This document shows, in pieces, positions 1 to 5,627 of a DNA stretch of 5,627 bases. The translations under genes were made by a program, and so were the position numbers. The notes below the pieces were generated by a model. The model did not search any database. It had not been told where the DNA came from and saw only the letters and a program-made list of their open reading frames with translations. This DNA comes from Phycisphaerales bacterium. GTDB lineage: Bacteria; Planctomycetota; Phycisphaerae; Phycisphaerales; UBA1924. The stretch spans positions 1-5,627 of the forward strand of contig JALSHW010000032.1 of NCBI GenBank assembly GCA_026982035.1, given 5' to 3'. Each line of letters opens with the position of its first letter. The first letter of the stretch is position 1.

Positions 1-1056
1 GACGAACCCGGACGCATCATCCTTGACGGCCGCTCGATCGACACCCGGGGGATCACCATCACCTCACGCGATTTCTGGACCTTCCAAGGACTCACTCTCC
101 GCAACCAACTCACCTATGGCATCTTGGGAACCAGCAACGGGATGAGTGTGATCAATTGCACCATCGAAGTACCGAGAACCTTTGCTATCTATTCGACAGC
201 AACCGGCGACATCACCATTACCAACAGTGTCTTTGAACGCTCGGCCACTTCAGGACACGCCATCTGGGTCACACCCAGGAACCAAACTACCCCCACCTCG
301 GTGACGATCACACGGAACGATTTCACGATGAAGGGCGATCTCTACCAAAGCACCGGATTTGAACGCGGGTGGCAGGCGATTCGAGAACGGAGCGATGTTC
401 AAAATGGAGTTCCACGATATACCTATGGAATCATTGTCTTCGGCTGGAGATCGTCAATGGTTGACCGAATCGAAATATCGAACAATCAACTCTCCGATTT
501 CTACCTCTCGATCTTCGCAGGGACAAACTCGGCGACGATGACCAACTCGATCATCGCCAACAACACCATCACGGGTTCATTTTATACCGTCTTCACATGG
601 TCGTTCAGATCAGGCCAAATCACGATGATCAACAACCTCCTGGACACCTGCTACTTCGGGCTCTTCTCCTACTCCTGGCAAGCTCACGACCCGATCGTCA
701 CCACCAACCTAGAAAACAACATCACCGCTGATATGGCCAGGTACCACCGTCCATTCGAACTCGATATTCTGACCGGGTCACCACGATTTACAGACGCCCA
801 AGCCGGACAGTTCTCACTTGAACTCGGATCACCCGCCATCGATGCCGGAACCGAAACCAACGCCCCGGCCACCGACTTGGCCAACCGCTCACGCCCATCA
901 GATGGCGACAACGACGGAATCGCACAGATCGACATCGGTGCCTACGAACTGGTGACCAAACCCACACGAATCAAAATCGTTCAATGGCGAGAAATCTCAG
1001 GGCACCGAATCATGGAACCAAGACGGGGCGGCGGAAATCACAACGGCGACAGATAA
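1..1056 (+). CDS. Right-handed parallel beta-helix protein with choice-of-anchor Q-type C-terminus (5' partial)
   Basis: The frame is open from base 1 to a TAA at 1054-1056, giving 351 residues; the true start is upstream of the window, and the TTG at 124 is only an internal codon. The sequence is a run of short beta-strand rungs rich in Asn, Thr, Ser and Ile, with recurring patterns such as ITITNSVFE, VTITRNDF, IEISNNQLS, SIIANNTITG and ITMINNLLD (about residues 17-245). This is typical of PbH1/NosD/pectate-lyase-like beta-helices. Next come GSPRF (about 259-263), SPAIDAG (277-283) and a DGDNDGIAQIDIGAYE stretch ending at residue 316, the hallmark of choice-of-anchor Q domain proteins, which are usually exported or surface-bound. 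A 35-residue basic, Gly/Arg-rich tail follows, with no visible transmembrane helix or sorting signal. No catalytic residues can be assigned, so enzyme activity (polysaccharide lyase or hydrolase) versus a structural or adhesive role is unresolved. The signal peptide, if any, lies outside the window. Confidence 0.85.
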   Translation, partial: DEPGRIILDGRSIDTRGITITSRDFWTFQGLTLRNQLTYGILGTSNGMSVINCTIEVPRTFAIYSTATGDITITNSVFERSATSGHAIWVTPRNQTTPTSVTITRNDFTMKGDLYQSTGFERGWQAIRERSDVQNGVPRYTYGIIVFGWRSSMVDRIEISNNQLSDFYLSIFAGTNSATMTNSIIANNTITGSFYTVFTWSFRSGQITMINNLLDTCYFGLFSYSWQAHDPIVTTNLENNITADMARYHRPFELDILTGSPRFTDAQAGQFSLELGSPAIDAGTETNAPATDLANRSRPSDGDNDGIAQIDIGAYELVTKPTRIKIVQWREISGHRIMEPRRGGGNHNGDR

Positions 1057-1162
1057 AACCACTGATCTTGTGACCCCCCAAACAACACGCTGTACCCCCA
1101 GTCCAAGTCCGATATTTCCTAAAAGTCCCCGTTGATCGCAGCATCGCCTACGATCTTCCCTG
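1057..1162. other. Intergenic gap between beta-helix gene and efflux operon
   Basis: This 106-base gap contains several C-runs (near 1074-1079, 1094-1099 and 1127-1130) but no GC-rich hairpin followed by a T-run, so no intrinsic terminator is supported for the upstream gene. A TTGTGA at 1068-1073 resembles a -35 box, but the sequence 17 bases later (TGTACC) is a poor -10, so no promoter is called. The bases just before the ATG at 1163 are pyrimidine-rich and lack a Shine-Dalgarno sequence. The efflux genes could have their own unrecognised promoter here or be read through from upstream. Confidence 0.5.
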
Positions 1163-2605
1163 ATGCCCCACGACACAACCCCACCGCCAACCCCACCGCC
1201 AAGCACCAACCAAACCCAATCCGATATTCGTCCGGCTTCGACACCATCGAGCCAACCAACCGGCTTGCGATTGGTCTCGATCATCTTCCGCATTGCCGTC
1301 ATCTTTGGCATCTTCGCATTCGCCGCCGGGATCGTGGCGATGCTCATGGTCACCCGAGAACAACCCGCCCTCAATAATGAAACCGTGTCTTCGATCCGTG
1401 TGCGCACCATAACCGCAACCAAACAACCCGTCCACCGCACATGGGACGGCTATGGCACCAGTCGATCCATGAACGACGCCGATATTGTCGCCGAGGTCGC
1501 AGGCCGCGTCATCGAACGACCCGCTTCCATCGAACCGGGCATGAAAGTCGAGGTCGGCACCATCCTCTTGCGTCTTGATGCCAGTGACTACACCAACGCC
1601 CTCAACGCCGCCAATCAAGCCGCCAATGCAATCGAAGCTCAGATCAACGGGCTCAGTGTCGAATCTGAGCGCATCGGCACACAAATCCAACTTGCCAACG
1701 ACGAAATATCCGCAGCCCAGAGTGACCTTGAACGCACCCGTCAGGCCGTCCAGGCCGGTGCTGGATCAGCCGGCGAAATTGATGTCAAAACCGCCGCCCT
1801 TCGTAGAGTCCAACGCGAAGTCGAAACCCTCAAAGAACGATTCGAGTTGATCCCATCACGGCGGGCCCAACTCCTGGCACAACTGGCAAGCCAACGCGCC
1901 AACGCCGCCAACGCCCAGGACAATCTCAACCGCTCCACCATCCGATCCCCCATCGCAGGCGTCATCCAAAGCGTCGAGGCCAGGCGAGGCGATTGGCTGG
2001 CACTGGGTTCGCCTGTTGCCCGTGTGCTGGATCTTTCTCGGATTGAAATCCCACTCCGTCTTCCCGCCAGTTCATCACGCTGGATCGGACTGGGCGATAC
2101 CGTTCAACTCTGGGAAGGCGATCCAACCAACCAGCCAGATCAAACCGGGATCATCACCCGCATCGCTCCCGAAGCCGACGCTTCAAACCGAACCATCACC
2201 ATCTATGTCGAAGTCGAACAAGATCCCGACGCCCCAAACCGATTGAACCCAGGACGCTTTGTCATAGGGCGTGTCCATTCACTCGACGAACATCCACGCT
2301 TTGTCGTTCCGCGCCGAGCTGTTCAAAGCAGCCGCGTGATGATCGCCACCCTTCAAGACGACGGCACACACCGTATCCAAGTCCGACCAATCACCGTTGC
2401 CTACTCCATCGAAGGCCGAATCGACACGCTCGATCCGGTCGAAGACCAATGGGCCGTCATCGGATCAGGACTCCAAGGCGGCGAACACATCGCAATCTCC
2501 CTGCTCGATCAGATCCACGAAGGATTGATTATCAAGGTCATTGAACAAGAGCCCGCTTCTGAATCACAACAACACAAGTCCAAGCCAGCCGGGATTACGC
2601 CATGA
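1163..2605 (+). CDS. RND efflux pump periplasmic adaptor (HlyD/AcrA-type membrane fusion protein)
   Basis: This complete 480-residue protein links an inner-membrane RND transporter to an outer-membrane channel. Residues 1-34 form a Pro/Ser/Thr-rich, probably cytoplasmic segment. A single hydrophobic helix (about 36-63) follows, so the protein looks membrane-anchored by an uncleaved helix; no lipobox Cys is seen. The first lipoyl half is at about 107-140 (IVAEVAGRVIE, GMKVEVGTILLRLD). A long alpha-helical hairpin covers about 143-256, rich in Ala, Gln, Glu and Arg. The second lipoyl half is at about 257-290 (STIRSPIAGVIQSVEARRGD). Beta-barrel (about 291-370, with LNPGRFVIGRV) and membrane-proximal (about 375-460, with FVVPRRAV) regions follow. 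At the hairpin turn R191, A195 and S202 have the spacing of the TolC-docking RLS motif, with Ala in the Leu slot. The ATG at 1163 is chosen because it precedes the anchor helix; later ATGs fall inside that helix. No Shine-Dalgarno site is visible. The stop overlaps the start of the transporter gene, indicating an operon. The substrate cannot be inferred. Confidence 0.93.
   Translation: MPHDTTPPPTPPPSTNQTQSDIRPASTPSSQPTGLRLVSIIFRIAVIFGIFAFAAGIVAMLMVTREQPALNNETVSSIRVRTITATKQPVHRTWDGYGTSRSMNDADIVAEVAGRVIERPASIEPGMKVEVGTILLRLDASDYTNALNAANQAANAIEAQINGLSVESERIGTQIQLANDEISAAQSDLERTRQAVQAGAGSAGEIDVKTAALRRVQREVETLKERFELIPSRRAQLLAQLASQRANAANAQDNLNRSTIRSPIAGVIQSVEARRGDWLALGSPVARVLDLSRIEIPLRLPASSSRWIGLGDTVQLWEGDPTNQPDQTGIITRIAPEADASNRTITIYVEVEQDPDAPNRLNPGRFVIGRVHSLDEHPRFVVPRRAVQSSRVMIATLQDDGTHRIQVRPITVAYSIEGRIDTLDPVEDQWAVIGSGLQGGEHIAISLLDQIHEGLIIKVIEQEPASESQQHKSKPAGITP
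1176..1202 (+). repeat. 12-base tandem repeat coding for Pro-rich TPPP units
   Basis: Bases 1176-1202 repeat with an exact period of 12 (unit caaccccaccgc, 2.25 copies). The period is a multiple of three, so it stays in frame and encodes two TPPP units at residues 6-13 of the adaptor. It lies in the presumed cytoplasmic tail, outside the folded domains, where a slippage-type duplication would be tolerated. Confidence 0.8.
2602..2605 (+). other. ATGA stop/start overlap, probable translational coupling
   Basis: The adaptor's TGA (2603-2605) shares bases with the transporter's ATG (2602-2604). A weak purine stretch, GGGA at 2591-2594, lies 7 bases before the ATG and may act as a poor ribosome binding site. 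The four-base overlap is a common arrangement in which ribosomes finishing one gene restart on the next, and it argues that the two proteins are made together. It also fixes the transporter start: MSLARFGVRK leads straight into TM1. Confidence 0.8.
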
Positions 2606-5600
2606 GCTTGGCACGCTTTGGAGTCCGCAAACATGTCGTGGCCAATCTGGTCATGTTCGCGCTCATCTTTGCCGGTTTAATCTTCGGCACCTCGTTGCGG
2701 CGTGAATTTTTCCCCTATGTCGCCCCTCGGGTCGTCTCGATCATCGCTCCCTACCCCGGTGCCGCGCCCGAAGAAATCGAAGATTCACTCGGTATCAAGA
2801 TCGAAGACGCCGTCTCCGACCTCACAGGCGTCAAAGAAATCACCACAACAATCACCGAGGGCGCCGCCTCGATCATGGTCGAGTTCATCGAAGGCACCAA
2901 CATCGACCAAGCCGTCACCAATGTCAAACGCGAAGTCGATGCCCTCCAAGACCTCCCCGATCAAGTCGACAACATCACCGTCGATAAAATCGAAGCCAAA
3001 CTCCCCGCGATCATCGTCGCCCTCTACAGCGACAGCGACGAACGCACCATGAAAGACTTCATCAACGCCACCCGCGATGATCTCCTTTCGCTCCCAGGCG
3101 TCACCGACATCTCCACCGGAGGCGTCCGCACCAATGAAATCGTCGTCGAGGTCATCCCGGCACGCGCCATCGAACACGGACTCAGCTTGCCGACCATCAG
3201 CGATCAAATCCGCAACGCCATGGTCGAACTCCCAGGCGGCTCAGTCCGCACCAACACCTCAACCATCTCCGTTCGCTCCGTCGGCATCGAAGAACGAAGT
3301 GACGAAATACTCAACATCGTTCTCAAAGCCACCAACGATGGCGGCGTCATCCGCGTCAAAGATGTCGCCCAGGTCCACGACGGATTCGTCGACATCGACC
3401 TAACCTCCCGCTATGAAGGACACCCCACCGTCAACCTCACCGTCTTTCGGGTCGGTAAACAAGACATCATTGGACTCTCAGCAATCGTCAAGGCCTATGT
3501 CGCCGGACGCAAAGGCGAGCCCATCGACCTCACCTGGAAAGAAAAACTCGCCTCCCCAAACGCCCCAAACCTCTCTCCCCGTCTCCAAGCCCATCAACTC
3601 GGTGCCGAACGCTTCGCCTTGTCTCCACCACCAGGCACACTCATCACCACCACCGAACTCTCCCGCTTTGTCTCAGGCCGACTCAATCTCCTCCTCCGAA
3701 ACGCCTTCTATGGCGGCATCCTCGTCTTCCTGACCCTCGTATTGCTCCTCAACTGGCGTATCTCTTTCTGGGTCGCCATGGGCCTGGCGGTCTCACTGCT
3801 CGGCACACTGGCATTCATGGCATGGGTCGATGTCTCACTCAACCTGCTGTCCATGTTCGGGCTCATCATCGTGATCGGAGTTTTGGTCGATGATGCCATT
3901 GTCGTCGCTGAGAACATCGCCACCAAACATGAATCGGGGCTCGATGCCTACCAATCCGCAATCCAAGGCACCGAAGAAGTCTCCTGGCCAGTCGTCTCGA
4001 CCGTATTGACCACCATCTGCGCCTTCCTCCCACTGGCACTCCTCGATGGCATGATCGGGGATTTCATGAATGTCCTGCCCATCGTCGTTGGATGCGCATT
4101 GACTGTCTCTTTAATTGAAACACTCTTCATCCTTCCATCCCATATGGCTTCATCGCTCAAAGGCGTCGACAAGCGGCACGCCAGCTCAAAGCCCCCAGGC
4201 CGATTCGAACGATTCGAAGAACGCTACGACCGCGCCCGCGATCGAATCATCAATGGTAAAATCATCCCCGCCTACGCTCGACTCCTCTCAAAAGCCATCC
4301 GGTTTCGATACATCTCCATCTCAATCGTTGTCGCCATATTCATGGTCTCGGTGGGGATGGTCAGCTCGGGGCGATTGCCGTTTATTTTCTTTGAAGACGA
4401 CGACGCCGAAACCGTCGACATCACCATCACCATGCCCATCGGCACCCCCGTCACACGAACCGACGAGATCGTCCGCCAATTCGAAGCCATCTGCATGGAA
4501 CAACCAGAAATTCAGACCACCTTTGCCCAAGCAGGAGCCATCGGCGACATGAACGGCGCCGGAGGCGACGCCTCGGCTCCACACATCGGACAACTCATCC
4601 TTGAGCTCTATCCCGCCGAACAACGCAATGTCAGTTCCTCGGTCCTTATCGAACGCCTCCGCCAACTCGCAGGCCCGATCCCCGATGCCAAATCCATCCG
4701 CATGGCAGGCGTCTCAGGCGGCCCAGCTGGCACCGACCTCAACTACACCGTCGCTTCCAACCACCCGCACCTTCTTCATCAAGCCGAAGAAATGATCAAG
4801 GAAGTCTTGGGCCAATACCAAGCCGTCTATGGCATCTCCGACGATCTCGACCAAGGACTCCAAGAAGTCCGCTTCACCCTCCGCGATGGAGCCGCCGAAC
4901 TGGGATTCACCCGCGCCAATCTCGGACGACAGATCCAAGCCATGGTCTTTGGACTCGAAGCATTCACCTTCGCAGGCGACCGCGAAGATGTCGACATCCG
5001 GGTCTCACTCCCCAAAACCACCCGTCGCTCAATGAGCGCCATTGAACGCCAATATGTCTTCACCCCCACCGGCGTTGCTGTACCACTCGGCGAGATCGCC
5101 AAGATCGAAGAATCCCAGTCGTACGCCACCATCCGGCGGATCAACCGCCAACGGGCCATCTCCATCCAAGCCGATGTTGATCGATCCATGGGCAATCCCG
5201 AAAAACTCGCCAGAGAAATCAAGCCAATCATCATCCAACGACTCAGTTCAATGCACGGCGTGGACCTCATCGAACGAGGTCGACAAAAAGATTTCAAAGA
5301 CTCCATGTCCTCACTGCCCTTGGGCATGATGATCTCATCGGGTTTGATCTATGTCATCCTCGCGTGGCTCTTCGGGAGCTTTACCCAGCCATTGATCGTC
5401 ATGACCGCGATCCCATTTGCCCTGATCGGAATGATCTGGGGGCACCTGATCCTTGGCTATTCGCTGACTTTCTTATCCACAATCGGTTTTGTCGCATTGG
5501 CTGGGATTGTGGTCAACGACTCGCTGATCTTCATGGAGTTTTTCAACGCCCGCAGGAGAGAAGGCCTGAGCGTCTATGAAGCCGGGCACCTGACCGGACA

Positions 5601-5627
5601 AGCCCGCTTCCGCGCCATCATGCTCAC
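2602..5627 (+). CDS. RND efflux transporter, HAE/AcrB-type inner-membrane permease (3' partial)
   Basis: The frame is open from the ATG at 2602 to the window end: 1008 codons plus two bases, no stop. TM1 spans about residues 12-31 and is followed by the family REFFP motif (34-38) and the porter-domain start YPGAAPEEIE. The first large periplasmic domain runs to about 360. TM2 to TM6 lie at about 368-384, 389-407, 414-436, 458-480 and 489-511, TM7 at about 571-588, the second periplasmic domain at about 590-900, and TM8 to TM10 at about 904-924, 931-951 and 956-980. TM4 carries the proton-relay pair D430-D431 in GVLVDDAIVVAEN, which fits HAE-type exporters of organic compounds rather than metal-exporting HME pumps (usually DG there). 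TM10 reads GIVVNDSLIFMEF, with N972-D973 where AcrB has Lys940-Asn941. A segment of about 40 residues (302-341) looks inserted or enlarged before TM2. The last visible residues, RFRAIML, match the conserved loop after TM10, so TM11 and TM12 are missing because the window ends, not because the gene is broken. The substrate is unknown. Confidence 0.95.
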   Translation, partial: MSLARFGVRKHVVANLVMFALIFAGLIFGTSLRREFFPYVAPRVVSIIAPYPGAAPEEIEDSLGIKIEDAVSDLTGVKEITTTITEGAASIMVEFIEGTNIDQAVTNVKREVDALQDLPDQVDNITVDKIEAKLPAIIVALYSDSDERTMKDFINATRDDLLSLPGVTDISTGGVRTNEIVVEVIPARAIEHGLSLPTISDQIRNAMVELPGGSVRTNTSTISVRSVGIEERSDEILNIVLKATNDGGVIRVKDVAQVHDGFVDIDLTSRYEGHPTVNLTVFRVGKQDIIGLSAIVKAYVAGRKGEPIDLTWKEKLASPNAPNLSPRLQAHQLGAERFALSPPPGTLITTTELSRFVSGRLNLLLRNAFYGGILVFLTLVLLLNWRISFWVAMGLAVSLLGTLAFMAWVDVSLNLLSMFGLIIVIGVLVDDAIVVAENIATKHESGLDAYQSAIQGTEEVSWPVVSTVLTTICAFLPLALLDGMIGDFMNVLPIVVGCALTVSLIETLFILPSHMASSLKGVDKRHASSKPPGRFERFEERYDRARDRIINGKIIPAYARLLSKAIRFRYISISIVVAIFMVSVGMVSSGRLPFIFFEDDDAETVDITITMPIGTPVTRTDEIVRQFEAICMEQPEIQTTFAQAGAIGDMNGAGGDASAPHIGQLILELYPAEQRNVSSSVLIERLRQLAGPIPDAKSIRMAGVSGGPAGTDLNYTVASNHPHLLHQAEEMIKEVLGQYQAVYGISDDLDQGLQEVRFTLRDGAAELGFTRANLGRQIQAMVFGLEAFTFAGDREDVDIRVSLPKTTRRSMSAIERQYVFTPTGVAVPLGEIAKIEESQSYATIRRINRQRAISIQADVDRSMGNPEKLAREIKPIIIQRLSSMHGVDLIERGRQKDFKDSMSSLPLGMMISSGLIYVILAWLFGSFTQPLIVMTAIPFALIGMIWGHLILGYSLTFLSTIGFVALAGIVVNDSLIFMEFFNARRREGLSVYEAGHLTGQARFRAIML

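Noticed and set aside
1068..1096. Possible sigma-70 promoter (TTGTGA with TGTACC 17 bases later)
   Set aside because: The -10 match is poor and no other support is visible, so it does not exceed what is expected by chance.
1134..1155. Inverted repeat GATCG...CGATC before the adaptor start, possible operator or hairpin
   Set aside because: The stem is only 5 bp with a 12-base loop, and CGATC/GATCG words are very common across the whole window, so chance is the best explanation.
1148..1690. Long minus-strand open frame (180 codons) opposite the adaptor gene
   Set aside because: It lies antisense to the well-supported adaptor frame and its Gly/Asp/Trp-rich composition is what C-ending codons on the other strand produce. 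It shows no recognisable domain.
2702..3052. Plus-strand Ser/Pro/Lys-rich open frame inside the transporter gene
   Set aside because: It is an out-of-frame shadow of the transporter, whose own frame is continuous and shows clear family motifs throughout this stretch.
2785..3207. Minus-strand open frame (140 codons) rich in Asp, Gly and Val
   Set aside because: It is a reverse-complement shadow of GTC/ATC/GAC-rich codons in the transporter gene, with low-complexity acidic composition and no plausible start region.
5581..5627. Apparent truncation of the transporter
   Set aside because: The frame is intact up to the last base and ends within a conserved loop, so the missing TM11-TM12 region reflects the window edge and not a pseudogene.

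Overview
The window reads as a fragment of a Gram-negative-type bacterial chromosome with all supportable genes on the + strand. GC is moderately high by eye, with a strong preference for C-ending codons. The style hints at Planctomycetota, perhaps Phycisphaerae: a beta-helix protein with the 'SPAIDAG...DIGAYE' C-terminal module, no clear Shine-Dalgarno sites, and a long proline-rich N-terminus on the efflux adaptor. This lineage guess is an inference with low to moderate confidence and no marker gene confirms it.

Layout. Positions 1-1056 hold the 3' part of a gene for a right-handed parallel beta-helix protein, probably exported or cell-surface; its start lies before the window. A 106-base gap follows, with no convincing promoter or terminator. 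Positions 1163-2605 encode a complete 480-residue periplasmic adaptor (membrane fusion protein) of an RND efflux pump. The next gene starts inside its stop codon (ATGA at 2602-2605). It encodes an RND inner-membrane transporter of the HAE-like type, open for 1008 codons to the end of the window and cut off within or just after transmembrane helix 10, so an estimated 60-100 residues are missing.

How they work together. Adaptor and transporter form the core of a proton-driven tripartite efflux system. The transporter carries the Asp-Asp pair in TM4 used for proton relay. The adaptor has lipoyl, coiled-coil hairpin, beta-barrel and membrane-proximal regions, plus a tip sequence spaced like the TolC-docking RLS motif. 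No outer-membrane TolC-like gene and no regulator is in the window. The beta-helix gene lies upstream on the same strand, but nothing in the sequence ties its function to the pump.

No clearly undescribed system is visible. The points most worth a second look are inside the pump proteins: a proline-containing insertion before TM2 of the transporter, Asn-Asp in place of Lys-Asn in TM10, and an altered RLS motif in the adaptor. No RNA genes, CRISPR arrays, insertion sequences or attachment sites were seen.
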